From: Pseudopyrenochaeta lycopersici
Lineage: Eukaryota > Ascomycota > Dothideomycetes > Pleosporales > Pseudopyrenochaetaceae
Reading direction: 5' to 3'
Length of the DNA: 64,000 nucleotides
NCBI GenBank assembly: GCA_003313425.1
Contig: NHZP01000011.1
Coordinates: 372,001 to 436,000, forward strand
Shown: one piece after another, positions 10,366-21,066 of the stretch
Layout of the letters: each line of letters begins with the position of its first letter
Position numbering within the stretch: position 1 is the first letter of the stretch
The notes under the pieces: generated by a model
The model's database searches: none
Told to the model about the DNA's origin: nothing
Seen by the model: the letters and a program-made list of their open reading frames with translations, nothing else
Translations under genes and position numbers: made by a program

Positions 10366-13300
10366 AGAAGCGGCCGTCGGAGAGGCCTCTGAATGTGCAG
10401 GTGCTCACACCGTTCCTGTGAACAATGGATGTGTGGGTTTGGACACGATTCGCCAGTCAGTCCAACACCCACTTTCTTTACCGCTCGCTGAGCGGATGAC
10501 TGCTCGATCCTTCTCGGTTGTCTCCATCGTATACATGTGAGATGTGCTTTTGTCATGCAAAACTCCGCCAATAGGGGATAATGCCTTGCAAGTCCTTCGG
10601 GTGCGCAAACATGCTTCCCTCGTTCACGCGCCTATCCGGACTTCCAGGCTGGGCATCAATACTGCTCATCCTCCCATTCCACTTGTCCTTTTTGTGATGT
10701 CCACAGAGTTCTATTCATGTCCTTGATCACGGCGAAAGCTCGCGACCCCTCGCCCTAGCCTATTGTCCCGTTGGTTGCTTGCTTCTCAATCACATCGACC
10801 CGGGTCACCTTCGCTTCAACAGTACTGCATTACGAAGACGAATAGGCCATGGGGGCCTTGTCCTACATCACACCCTTTCTCCCTGCAGGAATTGTCCAGA
10901 CGGTCCAATCACTTTTGTTTTCTTTTTCTCTATTTCTCTTCATCCTGCCATCTTCTAGACCCCATTCTCATGGTTGCTCGGACTTCGATGCTCCTCGTAC
11001 ACCGTTCAGCTCGCATTCGCCAGCATGGTCTCACCTACAAGGGTTTGTTCAGCCTAACGAGCATCGCCGAGCAGTCAAAGGGTTGATATTCTATTCAAAG
11101 TCCATATCACGGTCTTGTAACCCTCCACTAGACAATCTACACAAGCAGGCACTAGGCCTGCATTTGCTCTGTTACACAACGATAAAAGTCCCGAGTACCA
11201 GTTTCTTCCACGGCAGCTTATTGCTTACCGCGGCTTACTCTCCACGTGCATCAGTCCAAGCCGTAAGCACCTTCACCATCACCAGCATAGCCGTCTGACA
11301 TAATCCTGGCGATGCGCTTGTTAGCGCGATGACCTTTTCGCCCCAATTAGCTTGGTGTGCTTGTTGTAAAAGTGGCTGTCACATTATGGCCGCAATCTAG
11401 CAGATTCCCGGCCATCGTCAAGTGGCTGCCAAGGGCGGTTCTGGTATGTGGAGCGCTTTAAGGCGTGCTACAAACGCTTGTCGGCTGTGATTCCAATACT
11501 CGGCATTCGCTTGTACATGAAGTTGGACTTGATCTTTGAATGTATCCAATTTTGGATTCAGTCATGGTTGGGACTCCTTTCATGAGCAGCGCTATCTTCA
11601 CTAGAGATTAGCGCAGGAAGAGCTGAGCGACTGCGCCTTGCCTGAAATCTGATTTGTGGCCCTTTTGGTACCAAGTGTCTTGGGACTGTTGATTTGGCCA
11701 ACAGATTCACAGGCGTACCGATGCGGCTCTGTCACTCGAGCTCAGCTCATCATCAGAATTACTTGTACGAGTAATCCTTTGTACTGTTGCCAAAAAACGT
11801 ATGCCTCATACCGAAAGTGTTCATCTTCGCCCTGATATCTGACAGGACCGGTGAGCACTCAGCTTACATCTCAGGACAACGCATCGACGGTCTTCTTCTA
11901 CCTTCCTCACTGGATGAAACAGTTGGCCGAAATCCAGGGCCAACTTTTTATTGCTGGAAGCAGTGTTGACACTTGTCTCACAGATGACCAGCAGACATTT
12001 CTGCATCACTGTAAATACCATTTGCACAAGGCGATGAACACCACTACCGAGCTTCCTATAGCGGCTGGTGCAATGTCACGGTTGCACCACGATACTGCAA
12101 AGTCACGTCAATTCCTGCGTGCCTTTGCAGCAGAATCGCACAGAAACCCTGCTCACTGATAGTCGCAGACATTCATCAGGTCCCAATTGAGACAATCCGT
12201 CAGATCTCTGCAGCGCGCACCGCTTTCGAGAGCGCTTCCCCACCACCCGCGTCTCCTTCCGGACGAAACACACAAGGGTTACAGCAAGTTTTGGGGGTTA
12301 GCTATTACCCTTCAAAGCACAGATTTTGAATGCATCACATCCGTACGGAGTGACTGTAAATGACAGCGCGGCGACTGTGAGCCTGACCCTACGCCCTATG
12401 CATGGAAGAGGGTTAGATTATGGCTCGCTTTATATCAGGAAGTCTCTCAGACATGCATCCTCTGAAGAGTATGAGATGATGCGCGGCTTTCGCGCCCCGC
12501 ACAGTGAGAGGGCACACACAGTGTAGGCAAAGGAGAGGAAGCACCAGGACGTCGTATTCCATCACTTCTATAGTTGTAATATTATCGTTCACATAGCACA
12601 AGCCATTATCTACTATACATCATTCAGATCCATCCTGCCTCTTTGTTGGGCACAAATTGAAATAGACGGTCTGGGATAGCACAGTTGGTGATTTTTAGAA
12701 ACGGTTGTTGGCTTCATCAACAATCAAGGCTTTAGAGCTGCTTCTTCAGGCTGACAACAACATCATCGAACCCATTAGCAGACTTGAGATTTATGCGCTT
12801 CATTTTAAATGATGATACTCTTGGACATTCCTGTCCCAACTTGCTTTTTCTTACAGTACATGAACATCTGTCTTGACTTCAAGCCTTATGCAAAATTACC
12901 TATCCGTCCCGATTGAGAGCCATTCTCCATAAGCAACATCCCATATATTGTAGGGGAATTCAAGCTTGGGAATTGGAGTTTGTTAAGAGTAAGATGTGTT
13001 ATTCTCATAGATGTTCAAGGGACAAGTAGATAGAGTTTTGATTAGTTTCTTCCGTAATCAAGCAAGGGTAGCGGATTTCACAGTCGGTGGAATTTTCTTC
13101 GTATCAGTCAAGATCCAAAAAAAACTAGCTATGGAAAAGTGTAGTTTGAAAGAAGTGGGGGGTTTTTTTGGAACACTTATGGAACAGCGAAGAACTTTGC
13201 CCAAAGGGGAGACAGTCTTTTGTGTTTAACCATAAAGTATCATGCGTGGATCAACTCGCAAAATTTGGAATAAATAATTTCAAGAATGCAATGCACAGTT

Positions 13301-15468
13301 ACTCTCAGACCGTATTCTCAAACACCATTCGTAGTTCAATGCTCTGAAGTTACCTCACTTCCATCAAAGATGGCTGCGTTGGCTCGCGAATTTGGTCCTC
13401 TGGTCACACAGCCGATAAGACATGTGACATAGCGTTTGTGCACCGCGAGACGGGAGAGACATGATATTTCGTCATTTCCGTTTCAACCACGGTCCAATGA
13501 ATTATCTAGGAAATGCTGGCAAAGGGAGGAAAAGAGAAATGCAGTCTCAGTCTTAGCAGCAGAGGTACCTCGATCCATGAAAATTGTAGTCGCAGGTTTT
13601 GCCCTCCATAAAAGAGAGTTTACTCACCTTTGACACCGTGTTGGATTATCATAGTCTTGTTATGTCCATGTGTTCTTGTGGTAGATTACCTTTTTCTTTG
13701 AAGTACAAGTGCTATTTGCGTACCGTGCATGCATGACCTGGCAGTTTGAGGGGTGGTGCCACAGAGGAAGCATAATCCCACGTTACCTATATTTCCAAGA
13801 TTTTTGGATTTTGCAGGGAATCCCATTCAGCGTGAAACCAATGCTCGGTGTTGGGGTTTTTCGAGGCTATTCGAGTTATAGAGTTTGAAGTTTGTTTGGT
13901 TTTAGTAATGCATAATCGCAAAGAGTGCCACAATCATAAGTGTGAGAGCATCAAGGTTTGATAAATTTTGAAATGCCAAATCTTAATAATATCTCGTCCT
14001 AATTCTCAACACACTCAGCAGGAGGATGTGAGATGCCGCTACTGATGGTGTTTGATGTTGAGAAGATAAGAATAGATATTTACAGCAGCTAACATATGAA
14101 CTAGGACAATTACAATTACAGCTCCTAGCAATTCAGCTACATGTAAGAGTACGTAAGTTCTCGGATATACGGGAGCCAATGAATGCGTCGGTGCGTTCCG
14201 ATTCAGGTTCTGTGGTTCAGCTTCCCGTGAAGCGGGATGCAAAATCACGCGACCAACCCCTACTCGTTTATAAGCTGAATAGTGGGGGGTTTGGAGAAGG
14301 CCAAACGCAGGACATAATAAATCTTCAGCTCCAAGTCTTGATCAAGCTATTACAAATTCGAGCTGCGGGGAAGACTGTCCAGTGCAGCATAGGAGCTACT
14401 GTACTTGTCTGCATCGAGCCACATGCGCTAATGTATGTTTGGCTTTCCGCTGTCAACCGTTTGGATTTGCCCTCGGAATTGATCATGCATGCGTCCAGCG
14501 CTGGATTTCGGCTTGCGTTATGATATGTGCTTTAAATGTTGCGGTTCAGCTGCCCTGAGTTGCCTTGCTATCGAGCCAACTGGTCGTCACGCATCATTGC
14601 ATGCCCGGTGCAATTGCCGAAACCGTGTTCCTCTGGGCAGACTATCTTTCCAGATTAATTCATGTTCTGCGATGGCTGGTATTTACTTTTCATAGACTCA
14701 TGCCGGCAAAGACATGTGGCGGATCGTTCCATGTCACACAGCAAACCCAGGAGATAACATAAATGATCTGTGCAAATGCAGCGGGGTGTGTAGTACAGAG
14801 CACGATAAACATGTGAAATTTCGGGGCTTTCATCTCTTCATTCATTCACGAGCGTGAATCTTTCATCTCTATCATCACAGTCGTTCATGATCGGCGCGCA
14901 TCTCCGGTCGACACACGGCAGGGTGTTTGTCACGGGGTATATCGCTGTTTCTCGCATGCAGTATCTGGTAAGGTAATGTATATCAAATGTCGGAATGACC
15001 ACACGGGAGAGGAGGCATGCACCTGACATCGTGTGTTTGGAAGATGGTCTTAGATGTTGCCCTCGATGGACGTTGATATTTGCCCTCGCGCGGAAAGGCG
15101 GCCCGAGTGGACCCCACAACCGACGTTCTACCGACCAACATCTTCAAGATTCCGCGTACCTCGCACTTTCTCGCTCCAATCATTAGGCATCCTTTGATCA
15201 AGGTCCTATGATGACCTTACAACTGGTCCAGAACGCCCATAACATCTGCCGGTTCTGTCCATCTCTGCTGACATACACTTGAGTGTATTGAGTGTCGAGC
15301 TGCGAGGTTCTTCCGGCGTACAAGGACTACCATTCGAAATAAGCTCGGCCAGCTGCAGCTTCATTTTTAATGACAACTATCTTCATCACGCGCATAAAAG
15401 CCCCGCAATTGAGTAAGGGTCAATCGTAAAAGGATATGCTTGCGAAGATTAGCATCCATCAATAGCCG

Positions 15469-15476
15469 TATATAAA
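15469..15476 (+). promoter_or_regulatory. TATA-like box upstream of the acyltransferase gene
   Basis: TATATAAA lies 137 nt before the ATG at 15613, on the coding strand. The spacing is compatible with a short 5' leader. Placement is by eye only. Confidence 0.4.
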
Positions 15477-15612
15477 CAGTACCAAGGGCTCGAAGACAGT
15501 CCATCTCAAATCATTTAGCATCGGTCACACCTAATCTCATAGTATCATTTAGGACTACTACAGTTCTTCTGCCTCCCGCAAGGTGAATACCCAGCCTTCG
15601 TCTCACAAAAGT

Positions 15613-17178
15613 ATGGCTAGTAATCGTTACCCTCAACTTACATGGCAACAAACTGGGCTCGGCTACTGGGAGCGGGAAATTGATGAAGCAGAGCGCTTCT
15701 ACACGCTCCTGGCAAAAAGTTTCGAAGGCAGTGGCCGCATGTACTTTGCCATAACCGGCTTTGTATCGGTTGCCGTCGAAGTCTCAGACTCTTCCCTGCA
15801 AGAAACGGGGCAAAGGGTTGAAGAAGCACTTCGTGAGGCTTGGCTGAGGCTTCGATATGATCACCCAACAATAGCTTCACAGGTGGAATATGATCACCAA
15901 CAAGAAAAATGGAAGAAGTCATATACACCGTTTCACCCAAATACGGTGGAGACTCAGATTGAAGAATGGTTGCAAAACACCTTTATTACCGTTGAGCCGA
16001 GGACATCTGGAACTGAATGGTGCAATGCGGACCCTCCTGCTCCAGAAGTCCCCACACTGTTTGTTATCACGCCCTCAAACACCAGCACAGACATAGACAA
16101 TGTCATACGTCGAGATCTCGTTCTTCGTTCGCCTCATGATATCCTAGACGGGATCGGCACACTTCACATCCTCAATAGCCTTCTGGCACATGCTGCTCAA
16201 GCCTACGAGGACCCATCAGCTTGGACAGCACCATCACCTGGAGCAGAAGTCAGAAATCTCAGTCCGCCACTTCGCATTGCTGCAGACATCTCCCCCATTC
16301 TTACGCTTGACCAACAAGAGCGCCTCCAAAACCTCATTGCTAGCAATGCGGTGCTTCGAGAAAATGTCGAGATTCTTACCGTTCCGTTCAAGCGCGGTCG
16401 TGTAACCCCAGGAAAGCACCAACGCGTTGTTCTTGAGCTTTCATCGGCTGATACTAGTCAATTACTACAGGCAAGCAAACGTCTTGGAGCGACAGTCACA
16501 CACGTTTATCATGCTGCCATTGCTGTCAGTGTACGAGATCTGCAGGAGCAAGGGCTCCAGGAGAGACTGGCCCGATATATCAACTACTCTTTGATCAATG
16601 AGCGACCGAAGTGCAGAGCAGACTACTCAACGCCAAAACATGCAGCAGCGGTCTATCATTCTGTTTCTGGTAATAGTCTGGTACTTGATCTCACGATACC
16701 ATCCATGGCCGCTAAAGAACGAAAAAGTCAGGAGATACAAGAAGAGTTCCACTCCATTGTCTCCCAGGTGAAATCTTACTACCACACCATCCGTGACTGC
16801 CCCGATAATCTCGACCTGGCGCCATCCTTCTGGTCCATGGGTACGCCACACATATCTGACCCCGAATCCAACTCTCCACGGCCTGTACCTGCACCAAATC
16901 CGTTGCCCTCTGTCAGTATCAGCAGTATGGGAGTAGTCGACAAAATCATTTCGCCCCAGCATGGTGTTTTCGATATCAGCAATCCGTGGGTAACAGGGGA
17001 GGAGTTAGGAACTGGATTAGGTGTTTTCTTGGGAACATGGAAGGGCAGCTTGGGGCTCAGTGCAGCATACAATGACGCCTGGCATGATGTAAGAGAAGTT
17101 GAGGATTTTTTAAAGCATGTCCAGCAAGTAGTGTGGAACGGGTTGGGGCTAGGTGATATCGACATGAGCGGGACGTAA
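15613..17178 (+). CDS. CAT/condensation-superfamily acyltransferase (Tri3-like fold)
   Basis: Single exon, 521 aa, starting MASNRYPQLTW; the frame is open back to 15583, but only with a GTG. The N-terminal part (ALREAWLRLRYDHPTIAS) and the HDILD motif (H175 to D179, the HXXXD catalytic signature) are typical of the chloramphenicol-acetyltransferase/condensation superfamily. A later segment, SISSMGVVDK, is like the C-terminal core of fungal 15-O-acetyltransferase-type enzymes (Tri3 and relatives), which transfer acetyl from acetyl-CoA to a hydroxyl of a secondary metabolite. The classical BAHD DFGWG motif is absent. No polyketide synthase, terpene synthase, P450 or cluster regulator flanks it, so the substrate is unknown and a mycotoxin role should not be assumed. 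It stands alone after the 10.6 kb desert, with 1.3 kb of empty DNA downstream. Confidence 0.85.
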   Translation: MASNRYPQLTWQQTGLGYWEREIDEAERFYTLLAKSFEGSGRMYFAITGFVSVAVEVSDSSLQETGQRVEEALREAWLRLRYDHPTIASQVEYDHQQEKWKKSYTPFHPNTVETQIEEWLQNTFITVEPRTSGTEWCNADPPAPEVPTLFVITPSNTSTDIDNVIRRDLVLRSPHDILDGIGTLHILNSLLAHAAQAYEDPSAWTAPSPGAEVRNLSPPLRIAADISPILTLDQQERLQNLIASNAVLRENVEILTVPFKRGRVTPGKHQRVVLELSSADTSQLLQASKRLGATVTHVYHAAIAVSVRDLQEQGLQERLARYINYSLINERPKCRADYSTPKHAAAVYHSVSGNSLVLDLTIPSMAAKERKSQEIQEEFHSIVSQVKSYYHTIRDCPDNLDLAPSFWSMGTPHISDPESNSPRPVPAPNPLPSVSISSMGVVDKIISPQHGVFDISNPWVTGEELGTGLGVFLGTWKGSLGLSAAYNDAWHDVREVEDFLKHVQQVVWNGLGLGDIDMSGT

Positions 17179-18516
17179 GCCTACAGGGAGATTGTAACAA
17201 TTTGGATATTTTGACATCCCCGTCGCTCCATTAGCATTCTAGGACAACTATTTTTAAACTTGACAATGTTCAGCCATGAGTTTTACTTGAAGGATAGCAG
17301 TGTTTCCAACGTAGTTCAAGGTGTAGCCAGGGGGATGACTAAGCTCAAACACATTTTTGTGAACACATTGGGGATAGTTTAGTAGGAATGATACGAAGGC
17401 TTCAACTAGCTAGTAGAGTGATTTCATATTTCATAGACATTAAGACCCTGTTTCAATCCTCCCGAATACCCACAAAAGCCCTTCTCGGCCCGCGCTTGCA
17501 TTGAAGCAAACGTTGACTAGGTGTCCCATCCCAAGTGAGCGCCAACCTCAACGTCAGTACAACCACACAGCCCAGATTGTCGGGCCACACTACCAACGCC
17601 CTCTGGACCTGGCGCCGCAGAACTGAGACACCAATCGGAGCGCCCGGTAAGAGGTCACACCAGCCCGTTCATCTTCGTGGAACATGCATAGCTGTAGGAC
17701 ACTGATCCAGTCCCGTATCACCAAAACTAGGGCGCCTTCTAAAGTGCCACTGGCGTGTAACAAAGTGACATCCTTGGATCTGGGTAACACGGGATCGTTT
17801 GTGTCGCCACGGCGCAGGATCGTTGGATCGGCCTGTGGATCAGGGGTGGCTGATACGGGCTGGCGCCCTTTGGCGTCAGCCGGCATTTGCCAAAGCGGTG
17901 GAACATGCGTAGACTGATTAATTTGTGATATTTGAGTGGCGGAAGGATTTAGTCATACCGGAATTTTGAGCATCGGGCAGAGATATATATTGCTGCATGA
18001 GACGAGATCGGCATTTTGTGTTTCACGAAATCGTAAAGAATACTTACCATATTGGGCAAGGTACTGTGTCTATTGAAAAAAACATTTCAAGAGTCTCAAA
18101 AGGTATTTTTGGGGCGTAAGGGCGGGTCGTCCATTTACATAGTCGCACCTTGTTATTGACGTGGAGTTTGTCAGTCGTTATGACGCGGCTGTACCAATCA
18201 TGAAAATACGGCCTGCTGTGCGATTATCAGCTCCAAACAAGGCCCATCATCAAAACATCCGTTTCTCGGGGACTTTTACACAATCGTCAGATATTAGAGC
18301 CGGTGCCGATAATGCTGCATTCCTTTGTTGATCGCGACGATCATGCGTGCAGGTACCGCCGTCATAACTACGCTAGCTCGAAACCTGGTCTAGAGACCAT
18401 AGCTTAATCTACATAAATGCTGTATACGATGTCCGTCGAGTAACACTCGCCTCAACCCACACCAACATCAATCACTACCCCGCTCTTGCACCACTCACAC
18501 CTATCTCGCCTCAACC
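17179..18516. other. Intergenic region, 1.3 kb
   Basis: Downstream region of the acyltransferase and promoter of the GFA-type gene. Only short overlapping frames are present. I see no RNA gene or repeat. Confidence 0.6.
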
Positions 18517-19031
18517 ATGAGTGAATCTGAAAAGACAAAACCCCCCCAACCTCCTTTCGATCCAAACAATTGCCAAACCTACCCCGCAAGCTGTCATTGC
18601 GGCACAGTTCAATACTCCGTCGTGCTCTCCCCACCGCTCCCGCAGTCAAAGGTGGTATCGTGTAATTGCTCGATCTGCACTCGGAATGCATATCTCCTTG
18701 TCTATCCTGAGCGATCGCAGCTGCACATAACAAGTGGCAGTGAAAAGCTTAAGGACTATACCTTCGGTCCCAAAAAGAATCTGCACAAGTTCTGCGCAGG
18801 GTGCGGCAGTGCTGTGTTCTTTGATCCAAGGATGGAGGAGTTTGGGGAAGGACCCCCAGATTTACTGTGTGTAAATGTAAGCGAGGACCCTTATTTTCGT
18901 GTTGCCCTTTGATAGTCCGGAACTGATTGTTATAGGTCCGCATGTTCCAGGGTGTAAATATGGAAGACTTGGATGTTGTCCATGTCGAGGACAGACGTCC
19001 AGATAAGCCGGAGAGTCAAGAGGGATCCTGA
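18517..19031 (+). CDS. GFA/CENP-V family zinc-binding protein
   Basis: Exons 18517..18876 and 18936..19031, 151 aa. The 59-nt intron (GTAAGC...TATAG) is in phase 0 and extends the frame to an acidic C-terminus. The zinc ligands of the glutathione-dependent formaldehyde-activating enzyme/CENP-V fold are all visible: C26 and C28 (CHCG), C49, C51 and C54 (CNCSIC), and C93 and C96 (CAGCG). Most fungal members are small cytosolic proteins, often annotated as glutathione-dependent formaldehyde-activating enzyme or carbon-sulfur lyase without direct proof. Length matches the family. The gene lies 251 bp upstream of the thioesterase gene on the same strand. The family call is secure; substrate unknown. 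Confidence 0.9.
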
Positions 19032-19282
19032 AGAGCCAAGTACCATTTTATATGAAAGCCTGTTGTATAGTTTGGGTAGGAGCTAGTTATACTATAATTA
19101 TGCTCTGATAGCGGATATAGTGAGAATTGCTCTCTGTAGGTGCATGCTAACGCCAAGACACTAACCTCGAGCCTCGGTGAAGAGCTCGAGGGGTCAGAGC
19201 TTCATTCATTCGTCTCGTATGTTACCACATCTGATCGTGTATTGCAACCTCACCGCCCTGAGTAGTGGTTCCCCTACTCACA

Positions 19283-20305
19283 ATGTCCCGAATACGCTAC
19301 CTCCTCCGCTCTCCACTATTCCGATCCTCCCGCTCCTCACGCAATGCCTTTTCTAACAACCTCCCGCTTCCCCTCCAATCCCGCATCCGCTGGTCCTACC
19401 TCTGGTATGCCAGCATCCTTGGCCTTGGAATCACCACCGGTCTCGGCGCACGACAGTTTGCTGGCCCTCTCGGACTACCCGAGCCAGGGTCTCGCGAGGA
19501 CGAATTGATCATCGGATCTTTAAATCGCGATATCGATAACCTTGAAATCGTGCGATCGCTCCGCGCCCAATCCTACAACCTCCATTCTGATACCGCCTTG
19601 AAATCAGGGCCGGGGCTCCGCAGTGAGGGCGGTGGCGGTAGAAAGATATCTGCATATAAAGGCTGGCTCGAACTCGATATAGATTTAGGCAAAGATGAAG
19701 AGGGGAGTAAGGGTATTTTAGGTATCATGTCCGGCACACGAGGCCTGGGTGTACAAAGAGCATTCTGGAATGCAGAAACGCAGGAGATGGTTGCTGTGAT
19801 ATGGGTTGGGGGTGGACTGACTGGCTGGCCCGGTGTTGCACATGGAGGGTTTATCGCAACGGTTTTCGAAGAGATTATGGCGAGGATGGTTAGCGGGCCA
19901 GAAGGGAAGGTCGGTACGTACAATACATACAATTGTTTCTTTCACCAAAGTCTTTCCATTAAATCCCTCGTTTCCGATTGGATGGAAAAGCTGACTTGAT
20001 GTATAGAACGCATCCATCGCCCAGACACACTGTCGGTAACTTACGCCAAACCGACATACAGCCTCGACTTCTACATTCTACGGGCTTCGTTCTCGAAACC
20101 TGACCTGCCCCAGACCAAGCCTCTGCTAGAGCCTGAAGCGGAGCCCACAAAGTCTTGGTTGTCATGGTTGTCGCCGAGCAAAGACTTGACGAAGAAAGAT
20201 GAGCCAAAAGCGAGATCAGAGATTATAGGTACACTAGAGAGTATGAAAGGTGATCTGTGTGTCAAAGCCAAGGGTACGTTTGGGGTCGCTGGACCTTTGG
20301 CATAA
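19283..20305 (+). CDS. Hotdog-fold thioesterase family protein, probably mitochondrial
   Basis: Exons 19283..19913 and 20007..20305 give 309 aa. The ATG at 19283 (MSRIRYLL) is chosen over an in-frame GTG at 19265. An Arg/Ser-rich N-terminus followed by a hydrophobic stretch (WYASILGLGITTGLG) looks like a mitochondrial presequence plus membrane anchor. The core carries the PaaI/THEM4-like motif GVAHGGFIATVFEE, in which the HGG loop helps bind acyl-CoA. After the intron comes LSVTYAKPTYSLDFYILR and the closing strand CVKAKGTFGVAGPLA before the stop. Such proteins hydrolyse acyl-CoA thioesters. A GT donor just before the stop would allow a spliced alternative with a different, longer tail. I prefer the unspliced end because it resembles the last beta strand of the fold. 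Confidence 0.82.
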
Positions 20306-20801
20306 TCCTTGATAAGCACGTTGAGGTTGTTAAGATACAGTCGTGTATGATGGGAGACAAGTTGAAATACCCAGGAATGCAATTACATCCACCCGGATCC
20401 CACCGATTCTTGCGGACTTTACCAAGCTATCTATCACGTGCAATAGGTCAGGCGATAAATATGGAAAGCTACGAAGTCGAGTTGATGGAGAACAATTATG
20501 GGTATTAAAGTTGATCCATTGAAACGCTGGGGTATCTATGCGCGGGTCGTGATCAAGAATGCACCTTCCACCTCATCGTCGGACACCATGATACACCACG
20601 CACATTCGTATCGTACACAAAGGAAACCAAACTCCTCGAACCATGCTCATCTCTCTCTACTCTGGGTATAACGCTCCTCCGGCTGCCTCGGTCACTGTCA
20701 TTTCGGTTGCTCTCGCTCCCTCAGTTCAGACACCGAGCTCCCGTCTCAGTTTCCACTCTGACACTCTTGCATCAGTGTGGTTCTCGCGAGACGGGAGCAC
20801 A
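20306..20801. other. Intergenic region between convergent genes
   Basis: About 500 bp separate the stop of the thioesterase gene from that of the small minus-strand gene. The first 200 bp remain open in two plus-strand frames and could be an alternative 3' exon of the thioesterase gene. Otherwise nothing is recognised. Confidence 0.5.
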
Positions 20802-21066
20802 CTAGACTCTACTAGTGTGCGTAGTTCTTGTCTTCATGCCCCGCCGACGGGAGCCGCCGCGTCCGCAGGTCAGGCAGCTGATGATGATGTCAAACAGAGC
20901 GACGATGGCGTTGATGATAGCCTTAAGACCAGCGGCGATGGCATTGACAATTGCCATGATGCAGTTGCCGATGGTTCGGAAAATGGACTTGATCTAGAAT
21001 GGATGTTAGTAGATACAAAGTGGCGTAGAAGGAGGGGGTACATACGCATGATACTACGGCACCCAT
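20802..21066 (-). CDS. Small conserved-type hydrophobic membrane protein, 70 aa
   Basis: Exons complement(20802..20993, 21046..21066). Exon 1 encodes only MGAVVSC; a 52-nt intron with a GTATGT donor, a TACTAAC branch site and a TTCTAG acceptor joins it in phase 0 to IKSIFRTIGNCIMAIVNAI. The remainder is almost one hydrophobic Ile/Ala-rich block ending in FDIIISCLTCGR, followed by a basic tail (GSRRRGMKTRTT). I recall similar short MGAVVSC-type proteins from many filamentous fungi, with no assigned function. The N-terminus fits an N-myristoylation consensus (Gly2, Ser6) with Cys7 available for palmitoylation, so peripheral plus integral membrane attachment is inferred. A 168-codon frame on the opposite strand is its antisense shadow. 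Exactness of the last ~15 residues is less sure. Confidence 0.8.

Larger units (their letters stand above)
5032..15612. other. 10.6 kb gene desert with a strand-composition switch
   Basis: I find no convincing protein-coding gene here. Between about 5.3 and 8.1 kb the plus strand is G/purine-rich (so the minus strand, leading to the C2H2 gene, is C/pyrimidine-rich). From about 8.6 to 9.9 kb the plus strand is C/pyrimidine-rich. From about 11 kb to 15.5 kb the sequence becomes more AT-rich with only short scattered ORFs. Long pyrimidine-rich leaders commonly precede fungal transcripts, so a divergent promoter near 8.1-8.7 kb and a long leader for the C2H2 gene are plausible. No tRNA, rRNA or transposase-like frame was seen. 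The AT-rich half could be old degraded repeat DNA, which I cannot prove by eye. Confidence 0.6.

Noticed and set aside
15613..21066. A secondary-metabolite gene cluster around the acyltransferase
   Set aside because: Neighbours are a GFA-type protein, a thioesterase-fold protein and a tiny membrane protein; no backbone synthase, P450 or transporter is present.
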